Source: Streptomyces sp. NBC_01276 (GTDB taxonomy: Bacteria; Actinomycetota; Actinomycetes; Streptomycetales; Streptomycetaceae). From it: 64,000 nucleotides of DNA. The DNA is taken from assembly GCF_041435355.1 (NCBI RefSeq), contig NZ_CP108445.1, forward strand, positions 4,949-68,948. The letters are read 5' to 3'. Below the pieces are notes generated by a model. It ran no database searches and was not told the DNA's origin. It saw only the letters and a program-made list of their open reading frames with translations. The position numbers and the translations under genes were made by a program. This document shows positions 23,772-32,241 of this stretch, in pieces; the stretch's first letter is position 1, and every line of letters begins with the position of its first letter.

Positions 23772-24226
23772 GGGGTTGTCCACCGTTCGCGTGGGGCACC
23801 GGCCGACTGGGACACGCTCAGTCCGGACAGGCCCGGAATCAGTGAGGGGGCTTGTCCGGTGACGGTGACGCGGACCTCGGTGGCGGTGCTGCCCGAGGTG
23901 CTGACCGTGGCCTGCCCGAGGCTGTCACCGGCGATGCGGTCCAGGGTTTCCCGGGCTCGGGCCGCGCCCGCGCCTTCCGGGGCCTGGTAGGTGCGGGCTG
24001 CGGCGACCCCTTCACGGGCGGCGGTGAGCGCGATGTTCCGGGCGAAGACCCACATGGACGCCTGGACCACAGCGACGGTGATCAGGATGACGAACGGGAA
24101 CACGATCGCCATCTGGATCGATGCCTCCCCCCGGTCCCAGGGGCGCCGGACTCGGCCCTCGGCCCGTTCCGGATCCGCCTGCCCCGCCTCGGCCTTCTGC
24201 GAGTCATTGCCCGCCGTGCTCTTCAC
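23768..24226 (-). CDS. TadE-like minor pilin
   Basis: 152 aa from a GTG. DRGEASIQMAIVFPFVILIT is a clear TadE signature: GE-Ax5 prepilin motif followed by the hydrophobic helix. Then AREGVAAARTYQAPEG matches the conserved TadE region after the helix. The C-terminal 70 residues are exported and beta-rich. Confidence 0.85.
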   Translation of the reverse strand: MKSTAGNDSQKAEAGQADPERAEGRVRRPWDRGEASIQMAIVFPFVILITVAVVQASMWVFARNIALTAAREGVAAARTYQAPEGAGAARARETLDRIAGDSLGQATVSTSGSTATEVRVTVTGQAPSLIPGLSGLSVSQSAGAPRERWTTP

Positions 24227-24265
24227 CGCATCCCCTTCGCCGCCTGCTCGCGTCCGCCGGGCCTG

Positions 24266-24472
24266 TCAGATCCCGCTGAGCTTGCCCTGGTACTTGACGA
24301 CGACGACCGCGATCGTCCCGGCGATGGCGAGAGCACCGGCAACGGCAGCAGTCCAGATGATGATCGTCGTGATGGAGATGTCGCCCCGGTCCTGGTCGCC
24401 GCGGCTGTGGGCCTGGATCTTCTCCCAGTGGGCTTTGGCGGCGAGGGACAGGCGGATGGCCAGCTTCGTCAT
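24266..24472 (-). CDS. Flp-like major pilin candidate
   Basis: 68 aa from the ATG at 24472 (AGGGA upstream). It has a polar N-terminus, then RGDQDRGDISITTIIIWTAA and a membrane helix (VAGALAIAGTIAVVVV), then only eight residues. The size and single helix after a G-D/E-rich cleavage zone fit a Flp/Tad pilin. It sits between tadC and the tadE-like genes, as expected. The canonical G/XXXXEY motif is replaced by GDISIT, so processing is uncertain. Confidence 0.7.
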   Translation of the reverse strand: MTKLAIRLSLAAKAHWEKIQAHSRGDQDRGDISITTIIIWTAAVAGALAIAGTIAVVVVKYQGKLSGI

Positions 24473-24492
24473 GTGGGATTCCCTTGCGTGGG

Positions 24493-25377
24493 TCAGGTGG
24501 TGAGCATGCGGATGATGGCGGGGAAGGCGATCAGCAGCATGACCAGGACGGCGAGGAGCGCGCCGGGGGCGGTCATCTTCTCGCTGTTGGAGTTGGCTTC
24601 TGCTGCCTGATCGGCCAGGAGCTCGGTGCGCAGGTTCTTTGCGCGGGAGCGGAGGGTGGAGTAGACGGAGGCGCCGTCGTCGGCGGACTGCCGCATGATC
24701 GCGGCGAGGTCGTCCAGGACGGGCAGGTCGAGTTCTGCGGTCAGACGGGCCAGGGATTCCCAGTGCGCGACCTTGTCGACCCGGGACTGCGCCAGCGCTC
24801 CCCGGATCCGCTGGAAGGCCCAGCCTTCGCCGACCTGGGCGGCCTGTTCCATGGCCTGCTCGGCGGAGACGTTCCCGGCCCGGCGCAGCGCGACGAGGTC
24901 GAGGTAGGCGGCCATGGCGTGCGCGAACTCGCTGCGGGCGCGTTTGGCTTTGTCCCGGGTGGCGAGGTCGGGGGCGAACCAGAGCACGACCGCGGCCAGG
25001 ATCCCGACGATCGCGGGCAGGTAGAGCGGCACGCCGAGGAGCAGCAGCGGGATGGTGGACAGCGGTGGCAGCAGCAGCCCTCCGCCGGCCAGGGCGACCT
25101 TGGTCAGCATGAACCGGGCGGGGGTGGTGCCGGTCAGGGCGAGGTCCTTGTAGGGGATCCGTACGCCGGGTACGTCCGTCATCCGCTCGACGAGCCACTG
25201 TCCCCACCGCTCGTCGCGGTCGGCGCTCTCGCCGTCGGGGCGCGGGGGCGGTGCGGGCTGGTTGAGGCGGCGCAGCGCGGGCCCGAGCGCGGGCGCGGGG
25301 CGCAGGACTTCGCGGACCAGGAGTGCGCAGCCGGCTCCGATGGCCGCGCCGGACAGGATCGCGGCTACCGGCATCAT
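24493..25377 (-). CDS. tadC: TadC-like pilus platform protein
   Basis: 294 aa from the ATG at 25377 (ATGA overlap with tadB). An N-terminal helix is followed by a long cytoplasmic part. This includes RARSEFAHAMAAYLDLVALR and GNVSAEQAMEQAAQVGEGWA, the T2SS/TadC core sequence. The end is hydrophobic (APGALLAVLVMLLIAFPAII). With TadB it forms the inner-membrane platform on which TadA works. Confidence 0.88.
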   Translation of the reverse strand: MMPVAAILSGAAIGAGCALLVREVLRPAPALGPALRRLNQPAPPPRPDGESADRDERWGQWLVERMTDVPGVRIPYKDLALTGTTPARFMLTKVALAGGGLLLPPLSTIPLLLLGVPLYLPAIVGILAAVVLWFAPDLATRDKAKRARSEFAHAMAAYLDLVALRRAGNVSAEQAMEQAAQVGEGWAFQRIRGALAQSRVDKVAHWESLARLTAELDLPVLDDLAAIMRQSADDGASVYSTLRSRAKNLRTELLADQAAEANSNSEKMTAPGALLAVLVMLLIAFPAIIRMLTT

Positions 25378-26321
25378 GCGGTCACCTCCGCACTCGTTGC
25401 CCCGGCCCCGGCTGTGGGTTCGTCGTCGGGGAGGGGGGCGGGGGAGACGGCGCTGCGGGGGTCGGTGATCAGGAAGCGGGGAACGGGCTTGGTGTCGGCG
25501 ATCTGCCGCATCATCGCCAGGACGCCCACGAACCCGGCCAGCAGGGCCGCCAGGACCAGCTGGCCCAGCATGGTGCCGTAGGGAGCGGTGTAGGAGGGGA
25601 TGAGGAAGCCGGCACCGATGACGCCGAGGGTGATGATCGTCATCCACCGCATCGTCGTGCGTGGCTTGGCCCGGTCGGCCTCGATCGCACGCCTGCGGGC
25701 GACTTCCTCGTGGACGGACTCGGCGAGGTCGTCCAGGGCCTGGGCGAGGCCGGGGCCGCGGTCGGCGGCCGACAGGATCAGGGCGGCCACCACCTTGTCC
25801 GCGGTCACATCGTTCAGGGCGTCACCGAACTCGCGCAGGGCGTCCGTCGGCCGCCATCCCACCTGGAGCCGGTCGACCAGGTCGGCGACCTCCTCTGCGA
25901 TGGCCTCCGGGCAGCCCTTGCGGGAGATGTGCAGGGCTTCGTCCAGGCCCCGCCCGAGGCGGAGCACGTTGGCCAGGCGCTGCGTCCAGTCTCCGAGCGA
26001 CTCCAGTTTCGCGATCCGCGCGGTCGCGGACTTCGTGGGCGAGAGCAGCCACGGCACGCCAGTCACGGCCAGGAGCAGCATCGCTCCCGCCACGAACACG
26101 CCTGTGACCAGCCACAGCACGATCCCGGCAACCGCGCCGACGACCAGCCGGGTACGGCGGGCCATCTGCTCGTCGCGGCCCGCCAGCTGACGCCCGGCCC
26201 TTATCCGGGCGGCCAGCGTGGGCCCCTTGGGCGTGGTGGTACCGATGACCCCGGCGACCAGTCCCACCAGGCCGCCGGTGACGGCGAGGCCGGCCACCAC
26301 CCACAGCAGCAGCGTTGTCAC
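25374..26321 (-). CDS. tadB: TadB-like pilus platform protein
   Basis: 315 aa. Helices lie at both ends (LLLWVVAGLAVTGGLVGLVA, IVLWLVTGVFVAGAMLLLAV, MRWMTIITLGVIGAGFLIPS). The T2SS-type core is ESLGDWTQRLANVLRLGRGL, DEALHISRKGCPEAIAEEVA, VGWRPTDALREFGDALND. Overlaps tadA and tadC by four bases each, so the three are translationally coupled. Confidence 0.88.
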   Translation of the reverse strand: MTTLLLWVVAGLAVTGGLVGLVAGVIGTTTPKGPTLAARIRAGRQLAGRDEQMARRTRLVVGAVAGIVLWLVTGVFVAGAMLLLAVTGVPWLLSPTKSATARIAKLESLGDWTQRLANVLRLGRGLDEALHISRKGCPEAIAEEVADLVDRLQVGWRPTDALREFGDALNDVTADKVVAALILSAADRGPGLAQALDDLAESVHEEVARRRAIEADRAKPRTTMRWMTIITLGVIGAGFLIPSYTAPYGTMLGQLVLAALLAGFVGVLAMMRQIADTKPVPRFLITDPRSAVSPAPLPDDEPTAGAGATSAEVTA

Positions 26322-27871
26322 CGGACGTCCTCCGTGATCATCAGCGGCAGGGCTGCCGGCCAGGCACCGCCCGGCTCGGACAGCAGCGCGGGATCGAAGC
26401 CCACGCGCCTCAGGTCGTTGATGCAGCGGGGGAGCATGAGCGGCACCCCGCGGTGCTCACCCCACTCCGGGCGCGGCCCGAAGATCTGGTTGGTGTCCGG
26501 GCGCCCGCCCTCGCCGATCCCGGTGACCTCCAGGACGTGGGAGACGAAACGATGACGGTGCCCGCCGATCTTGGTCTCATCGATGGAGGACACGAACACG
26601 ATGAAGTGCAGCCCGTTCGCGGCCTGCCGGTAGGCCAGAGCCTCCGACATGTTGGCCTGCGCGAGGAGATACAGCTCGGCGATCCGGTCGAACACGACGC
26701 TGGGACGGATGGCGTGCAGGGTGCACAGGTTGCCGCCCGCACCGTTCGTCATCGCCTGCAGCATCGCGACGATCTCGGGGCCGCGGACCTCACCGACGAC
26801 GATCCGCGTCAGCGTCATGCGCAGCGCCCGGTACATCAGGTCCATGAGGGAGATCGCGCCGGCGGCCTGCCCGCCGACCATCTCCCCGTTGGACTCGCGG
26901 GCCTCCATCGGCACGACCTGGCGGTGGTACCCGTTCTCGTGGGCGAACAATTCGTGTTCGGTCTCCAGGGTCGCGAACCGCTCGTCGGGATCGATCTCCC
27001 GAAGGAGCGCCCGCAGCAGCGTCGTCTTCCCGGCCGCCTGACCACCGACGATCATCACGTTTTTCTCCGCGCGCACGCAGGCCCGCAGGAACGACTCCAG
27101 GGTGCTGTCCAGCATCCCGCGCGCCACCAGCTCGGGCAGGTCCGCATGCCGCATCGTGTGCCGGCGGATCGTCACGAACGTGCCCGGGGTGACATCGGTG
27201 ACCGCCTGCAGACGGGACCCGTCCGCCAGACGCAGCGCGAGGAACGGATCCGCCGTCGACAGGGAGCGCTCGTTCTGACCGGTCGTGCGCCGCGCGAGGT
27301 CGCGCAGGAGTTCACGCAGCTCCTCGTCGGAGTCCGCCACCGGCGCGACCTCCACGCGGCGCCCGTCGGTGAAGTCCAGCCACGTGCGCGTGTGCCCGTT
27401 GATGAAGATGTTCTCGACCAGCGGGTTGTCGAGATGCTGCTGGAGACGACCGGCCCGGAACTGGAGGTCGAACACGGCCTGAGCGGTCGCCGCGTCCTCA
27501 CTGGCCGACGTCGCGAAACCCCGCTTGACGGCCTCGGCATCCGACCACACCGCCACCTGCTCGTTGATCAGGTGGCGGCCCTGCTGCTCCTGCGCGGCCA
27601 GGCTCATGCCCGGCCGGCTGCGCAGCATCTCGGTGAGCCGCTCCCCGACCTCCTTCTTGATCAGCCGGACCGCCGTGTAGTCCACGGCGGCCGGTGCGCT
27701 GGCCACGGCCTGGGAGGGGAAGCCGGCGCGCGGATCCACGGGTACGGCCGCGCCGGGCACCGGCCCTCCCCCGGGAGGCTGAGTCATACGGTGCGGGGGG
27801 AGACCGCGCGGGGCCGCGAGGCGTGCTTCCAGCGAGACCTGGGGGTTGCTGTGGAGAGGGTTAGCGCGCAC
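26318..27871 (-). CDS. tadA: TadA/CpaF secretion ATPase
   Basis: 517 aa, GTG start. The N-terminal domain is typical of CpaF (NPLVENIFINGHTRTWLDFT; DPFLALRLADGSRLQAVTDV). Walker A is IVGGQAAGKTTLLRALL. An Asp box (LATLETEHELFAHENGYHRQ) and Walker B/His box (RIVVGEVRGPEIVAMLQAMT, NGAGGNLCTLHAIRPSVVFD) follow. It is a hexameric motor that powers assembly of Flp pili. Complete, with all catalytic motifs intact. Confidence 0.95.
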   Translation of the reverse strand: MRANPLHSNPQVSLEARLAAPRGLPPHRMTQPPGGGPVPGAAVPVDPRAGFPSQAVASAPAAVDYTAVRLIKKEVGERLTEMLRSRPGMSLAAQEQQGRHLINEQVAVWSDAEAVKRGFATSASEDAATAQAVFDLQFRAGRLQQHLDNPLVENIFINGHTRTWLDFTDGRRVEVAPVADSDEELRELLRDLARRTTGQNERSLSTADPFLALRLADGSRLQAVTDVTPGTFVTIRRHTMRHADLPELVARGMLDSTLESFLRACVRAEKNVMIVGGQAAGKTTLLRALLREIDPDERFATLETEHELFAHENGYHRQVVPMEARESNGEMVGGQAAGAISLMDLMYRALRMTLTRIVVGEVRGPEIVAMLQAMTNGAGGNLCTLHAIRPSVVFDRIAELYLLAQANMSEALAYRQAANGLHFIVFVSSIDETKIGGHRHRFVSHVLEVTGIGEGGRPDTNQIFGPRPEWGEHRGVPLMLPRCINDLRRVGFDPALLSEPGGAWPAALPLMITEDVR

Positions 27872-28682
27872 CGCTCACCACCCGTCCCAGACCGGAGGCG
27901 GGTGGCCGCGGGGCCAGGCGGGAGCGGCGGATCGCCACCAGCTCCTGCACCCGCAGAGCGGCCGAACGGGCCGCCCTCATGAGCTCGCCCGACTCGAACC
28001 GGCGCGGCTGCTCCGCCCCGTCGGACAGCACCGCGGCTTCCTTCGGCCGCCACGGCAGCACCGCGGTCACCGTGACACCCAGGTTCGCGCGGACCTCCTC
28101 CTTGGAGAACGGACCGCTGTCGATGAGGAACATGCCGATTTCGGTGCTGGTGCCGAGCTGCTCACGCAATGCGTCCAGGCGGACCTGGGCGCTCTGCAGC
28201 CCGCGCAGAGTGTTCCGGGCGACCAGCACCAGAGCGTCGGCGCGCTGCGCGAGGACGGAGGACGGGCCGAACGCGCCGCGCCTGCCGAGGTCGATCAGCA
28301 CGTCGTGCCCGTGCTCCTCGATGCCCGAGAACAGCCCGGCGAGCGGCTTCCACACCGGCTCCATCGCGGAGGCGTGCGCGGGATCGTAGAGGCCCGGCAG
28401 CACCAGCCGGTCGCGGGTCCCCGCGTCGGTGATGTCCACGAGCTGCCGCCAGAACGCCTCACCGAGCTGCCCCTGGCGCCCCGCCACCGCCAGATTCCGC
28501 AGGCCGTGGGCGTTGTCGAGGGTGCCCTGCAAGGCGCCGGGCAGGATCGCCCCACCGTCCGGGTCCGCCTCCGCCAGGATCACCCGATGCCCTTCCGGCT
28601 GCGGCCACGTCATCAGCAGCGCCATCGCGGCCGTGGTCACTCCGGGCGCACCAAGCCCGCCCGCAAGCGCGATCACCGTCAT
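27861..28682 (-). CDS. CpaE-like MinD/ParA-family protein
   Basis: 273 aa. The N-terminal P-loop region reads ALAGGLGAPGVTTAAMALLM. The invariant lysine before GVTT found in true deviant Walker A motifs is replaced (GAPGVTT), which is common in TadZ/CpaE proteins and suggests weak or no ATPase. EADPDGGAILPG and DVLIDLGRRGAFGPSSVLAQ complete the fold. In other Tad systems this protein marks the site of pilus assembly. Confidence 0.85.
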   Translation of the reverse strand: MTVIALAGGLGAPGVTTAAMALLMTWPQPEGHRVILAEADPDGGAILPGALQGTLDNAHGLRNLAVAGRQGQLGEAFWRQLVDITDAGTRDRLVLPGLYDPAHASAMEPVWKPLAGLFSGIEEHGHDVLIDLGRRGAFGPSSVLAQRADALVLVARNTLRGLQSAQVRLDALREQLGTSTEIGMFLIDSGPFSKEEVRANLGVTVTAVLPWRPKEAAVLSDGAEQPRRFESGELMRAARSAALRVQELVAIRRSRLAPRPPASGLGRVVSGAR

Positions 28683-29413
28683 CAGCTGCCGCCCTGCGCC
28701 GCGACGATCAAAGCGACCGCGCCGGTCGCCGCGCGCGCGGCCAGCGTGGGGCCATCGGCGGCGGGTACCGCAACGTCCACCGTCGCCACCCCCGTTGCCG
28801 GAGCCGCCTCACCGACGGCAACCACCGTCGCGGCCAGCGTCTTGGGAGCCCCGGCCGGCTCACCCGCCTTGCCTCCGGCCGCGGCTGCGGCCGCCTGCGC
28901 CGGATCCGGCGTCGACACGATCAGCACCTTCTGCCCCGGGCTCAGCCGGCTCGCGGGAAGCTGCGAGGGTTTCAGCGCCACACCCACCAACTGCTCACCC
29001 GCCTGGACCAGCGAAGACGAAGTGACCTGCGCGGGGGACAGAAGGGAGCCGGCCGCCAAGGCGACGGCGGCGCGCTTGCCGACCATCTCGCCCTTCCGCG
29101 CGACGGGGACGGCCTTGACCGCCGGATCCAGCGCCAGAGACGCGGGAGCAAGGTCTGCCTCGGTGACAGCGGTGCCCACCGGCACATCCCGCGCTACCAC
29201 CAGCACGGCGGACCGCTGCCCGGACGCGGTGAACAGAAGCGCGCCCGACAACCCCCCGGCCGCGATGAGGGCAACGGACAGGGCGATCAGGCCCGGCCGG
29301 CGGCGCCGCTGACGCACGACGCGCGGCGCGGCCGCCGGATTCCCCGGCCCGCCCGTCCCTCCGGTCCCCGGAACAGCCGCCCGGCCGGGCGTGGGCGTGG
29401 TGGTGGTGCTCAC
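28682..29413 (-). CDS. CpaB/RcpC-like SAF-domain protein
   Basis: 243 aa, GTG start. A basic Pro/Gly-rich N-tail and one membrane helix (LIALSVALIAAGGLSGALLF) are followed by a SAF domain (VLVVARDVPVGTAVTEADLA, LAPASLALDPAVKAV, GKRAAVALAAGSLLSPAQVT). A second beta-rich part (LSPGQKVLIVSTPDPAQAAA) follows. This is the architecture of the Flp pilus assembly protein CpaB, here without an outer membrane to serve. Confidence 0.85.
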   Translation of the reverse strand: MSTTTTPTPGRAAVPGTGGTGGPGNPAAAPRVVRQRRRRPGLIALSVALIAAGGLSGALLFTASGQRSAVLVVARDVPVGTAVTEADLAPASLALDPAVKAVPVARKGEMVGKRAAVALAAGSLLSPAQVTSSSLVQAGEQLVGVALKPSQLPASRLSPGQKVLIVSTPDPAQAAAAAAGGKAGEPAGAPKTLAATVVAVGEAAPATGVATVDVAVPAADGPTLAARAATGAVALIVAAQGGS

Positions 29414-29461
29414 GTGCAGTGCCTCCAGAATGGGAAGGAAGTGTTGTCGCTGCCGGGCCTG

Positions 29462-30364
29462 CTACTGGCCGACGACCTGAAGCTCTCCGACGGCGACCGT
29501 GAACGCCGACTGGCGGACCTCGGTCAGCTGACCGGTCTGCCCGCCACCGGTCACTGCCCAGTCGATGCTCCAGGTGGACGTCGCGGTGCCCTGGTACTTG
29601 CCGCCGGGGCTGCGGGCCGACGTCGCCTTGTAGCGGTGGCCGCAGTCCGGTGACTCCGCCATACCGCGCGAAGCCGCATACGGGGTGCCGGGACCGGTAC
29701 AGGTCACGCTCGATCCGTCACCCATGCTCCACACCACCCGCGACACCCTGGCCGTCGCGGTGACGGTGATCCCGCCTGCCGACGCAGACGCCGAGTTGGG
29801 CCCCCACGTCGTCTGGCTCTGGCTCACCCACATCCACACAGGCACGCCCACCGTGTAGGTGCCCGCAGCCCTCGGGCTGACGACCGCCGGACCTTCCAAG
29901 AGCATGCTGTCGACCGCCCGTTGCGCCAGGACAGCCGGATCGACAGCCGGGGCCGGGGCGTTCTGCGACCAAAATGCTGATCCCGCGATGTCCATATTCT
30001 TGATGCCGTCAGGGCCGGCGCCCAGGCATGGGTTGACGTAGATCGCGCCGTCACCTGGGCTGTGCCCCTGCCATAGAGCACTGCCCGCGGGCGGCTGCGG
30101 TTCTAGCCGACGAACTGCGCAGCTCGGATCGTCCGTCCAGTCGCTGATGTGCCCGGCTGATGGCCTGCTCCCCCCGGCCCCGCTGTTCCCCCCGTCCGAA
30201 GGGCCTCTTCCCACGCCGCCTCCGGGTACAGCTGGCACACCGACTTCCACGCAGAACCTGTTGTCGGCACACCTGCCCACGCCGGTATCCGCGAGGGCTG
30301 CGGGCACCACTCCGACAGCAAGGGCAAAAGCGCCCAGCACGGTACCGACACCACCTCTCAGCAT
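29462..30364 (-). CDS. Secreted protein of the tad locus
   Basis: 300 aa from the ATG at 30364, overlapping the lipoprotein gene. Signal peptide (LGAFALAVGVVPAALADTGV), then a Gly/Ser-rich linker with Cys residues. A beta-rich C-terminal half (GVPVWMWVSQSQTTWGPNSA, VSRVVWSMGDGSSVTCTGPG, PDCGHRYKATSA) follows; the WSMGDGSSVTCTGPG stretch recalls a PKD-like fold. Similar exported proteins accompany actinobacterial Tad loci. It may coat or anchor the pilus in the wall, which is an inference. Confidence 0.75.
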   Translation of the reverse strand: MLRGGVGTVLGAFALAVGVVPAALADTGVGRCADNRFCVEVGVPAVPGGGVGRGPSDGGNSGAGGSRPSAGHISDWTDDPSCAVRRLEPQPPAGSALWQGHSPGDGAIYVNPCLGAGPDGIKNMDIAGSAFWSQNAPAPAVDPAVLAQRAVDSMLLEGPAVVSPRAAGTYTVGVPVWMWVSQSQTTWGPNSASASAGGITVTATARVSRVVWSMGDGSSVTCTGPGTPYAASRGMAESPDCGHRYKATSARSPGGKYQGTATSTWSIDWAVTGGGQTGQLTEVRQSAFTVAVGELQVVGQ

Positions 30365-30954
30365 GCCTGTCCCGGGATCTTCTCCTCGATGACGACCCAG
30401 CCGGTGGGCCATTTCTCGGCGGTGAGCTCAGTGACATACCGCACGAGACGCGTCTGGGGGAGCGGGGCTTCAGTGCCGGTCTGCTTGTCGACAGGCTTCC
30501 ACTGAGCGACATCAACGCAGTCGGTGATCACCGCAGTTTTCAGCTTCTGGCCGTCCTTGAAAATGACAGAGGTTCCAGAGTGCTTTGCCTCACCGATGAC
30601 GACCTGCCCTGCGCTGCGGAGCCCCGCAAGACCGGCCTCCGTCTGGGCGTACGCGGAACCGCTCGCCACATCCTTCAGGCCCGTGCCCGCCGAGTCCGAC
30701 TTCGCGTAGGCCTCAGTGAGGACGCGCCAGTACCGGTCGTAGGCCGTCTGTACCTCTGTCTTATCGGTGTCCACTGGACTGACCGAAGGACTCGGCGAAG
30801 ACGAAGTAACCCTGGGGCTCGCAGAGGCCGCTTTGTTGTCACCGCCGTCGTTGCCGCAGCCAGCCGTGAGGACCGCGACGGTCGCGGTGATGGCGGCGGC
30901 TGCGAGCAGCCGGCGGTGAGCGGTGCGGGTGTAGTGCTGTCGTGCCGTTGTCAC
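30358..30954 (-). CDS. Lipoprotein, first gene of the tad half
   Basis: 198 aa from the GTG at 30954 (GGGGAG upstream). Signal peptide with lipobox VLTAGC, then a Ser/Pro-rich tether and a domain of about 130 residues (VQTAYDRYWRVLTEAYAKSD, DVASGSAYAQTEAGLAGLRS, AVITDCVDVAQWKPVDKQTG, WPTGWVVIEEKIPGQAC). The alpha-plus-beta pattern resembles an NTF2-like fold such as that in VirB8/TcpC proteins. It is preceded by the 378-bp regulatory gap. Confidence 0.78.
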   Translation of the reverse strand: MTTARQHYTRTAHRRLLAAAAITATVAVLTAGCGNDGGDNKAASASPRVTSSSPSPSVSPVDTDKTEVQTAYDRYWRVLTEAYAKSDSAGTGLKDVASGSAYAQTEAGLAGLRSAGQVVIGEAKHSGTSVIFKDGQKLKTAVITDCVDVAQWKPVDKQTGTEAPLPQTRLVRYVTELTAEKWPTGWVVIEEKIPGQAC

Positions 30955-31332
30955 GGAGATCTCCCCGGTGGTCACCTCGGCGGGCGGGCGTGCAGAACAG
31001 CCCGGCCGCGCCGTCTCATCGCTTGTGCAACGTGTTTATTTCATAGCGGTGCGTCGTACTGGGCACCTTACGATGACAACGCCTCAGCTCCTACGGGGTT
31101 CTTGAGGCTCACGTTCCCGACTGTCATGCTTTGCCCAGCATTGTCGAAAAGTCATATGCGGAAAGCCTTCTGACGTGCAGCCTTACGCCTCGGCTGTCGG
31201 ATGACGGCTGCCCCGGCGGGCCTGCCGCCAGCGTGGCCGGATTCCATCCCTCTGGCTGGTTCTTTGCTTCCGTAATCGTCGGGTTCGCCGCTCACCGGTT
31301 TGCTCACCACTGCCTCCCCCACGCAATAACGT
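30955..31332 (-). promoter_or_regulatory. Regulatory gap upstream of the tad half
   Basis: 378 bp without a gene and with locally lower GC. It holds CTCACCGGTTTGCTCACC at 31291-31308, i.e. GGTGAGCAAACCGGTGAG in the sense of the downstream minus-strand genes. This is one of a family of such sites. No unambiguous -35/-10 pair was identified. Confidence 0.55.
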
Positions 31333-32241
31333 TCACAGCTGGGTCCAGCCACGGGGTTCGGCGTCACCGGCCAGTGGGGTCCAGACGGCGGCCTGCGGTC
31401 CGTGCTCCTCGATGTCTTCGAGGACGGCGGCGCCGAGGGGGACGTGGGCGGCGAGTCGGGTGACGAGGTCGTGGTCGGCGGTCATGCTGCGCAGGTCCTG
31501 GATCCGGGCGGCGAGCGTGGTGCGGGAGGCACCGGTGAGGACGAACAGGATCCGGGGAAAGCGCGGGTAGAGACGCTGCCAGGCGAGCAGGGAGCCCTGG
31601 TCGGCGACGGTGCCCCGGCGCCCAGGCGACTGGGGGGTGTAGTCGTGGAAGCGGGCGTAGCTGATGAGCTTGCGGGCCAGGCGTTCGCTGCTCATGGTGG
31701 TGCGGTCGATCTCCACGAAGGCCCGGTACTGCAGGCGCCGGGGGCTGGTGGCGGTGTAGTGGAAGACGGCGTCGGCGATGAGCCGGTCCTCGCCGCCCGT
31801 GTCGGGGAGGCGGTGGGTGACCTCGGGCATCCAGTCCAGGGGCTCGTACTCGTCGCCGCGGGCGCGGGCGTCGGCAAGGAAGGCGAGGTGGGCGCGAACA
31901 CCGGTGAGAGTGTGTGCGGCACGCAGTGAGGCGGCGGCCGCCGAGACGATGGGCGTGGCGGTGCGTCCGCGCAGCTCAGGCCAGTCCGTGACCATCGCAA
32001 TACCGTCCGGGGTGAGGAAATGCGCTTGGAGGCGGCTGCTGGATCCCAGGGTGGTGTGGTTGATCAGGCCCTGCTCGCGGAGCGGTACGAGGACGCGGTG
32101 GATCCTGCGTGCGTCAGAGCGGGGAGTGAGCATCTGGTGGAGCTGGGTGGTAGTCAGCAGCCGGTGCTGAGCAAGCAGAGCGAGGGCCCGGTGCGCGTGG
32201 GTGTCTTCAGTGGAGGGCTGGATCCTGGTCGCGGTGGTCAT
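31333..32241 (-). CDS. Replication-relaxation family protein
   Basis: 302 aa. The winged-helix start (ALALLAQHRLLTTTQLHQML, ARRIHRVLVPLREQGLINHT) is followed by HFLTPDGIAMV. A nuclease-like core (LIADAVFHYTATSPRRLQYR, AFVEIDRTTMSSERLARKLI, YARFHDY) fits the actinobacterial replication-relaxation family (PF13814). The E-x-D-R motif recalls PD-(D/E)XK folds. It directly follows the coupling-protein gene (four-base overlap) and probably acts as the conjugative relaxase or its partner. Confidence 0.85.
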   Translation of the reverse strand: MTTATRIQPSTEDTHAHRALALLAQHRLLTTTQLHQMLTPRSDARRIHRVLVPLREQGLINHTTLGSSSRLQAHFLTPDGIAMVTDWPELRGRTATPIVSAAAASLRAAHTLTGVRAHLAFLADARARGDEYEPLDWMPEVTHRLPDTGGEDRLIADAVFHYTATSPRRLQYRAFVEIDRTTMSSERLARKLISYARFHDYTPQSPGRRGTVADQGSLLAWQRLYPRFPRILFVLTGASRTTLAARIQDLRSMTADHDLVTRLAAHVPLGAAVLEDIEEHGPQAAVWTPLAGDAEPRGWTQL

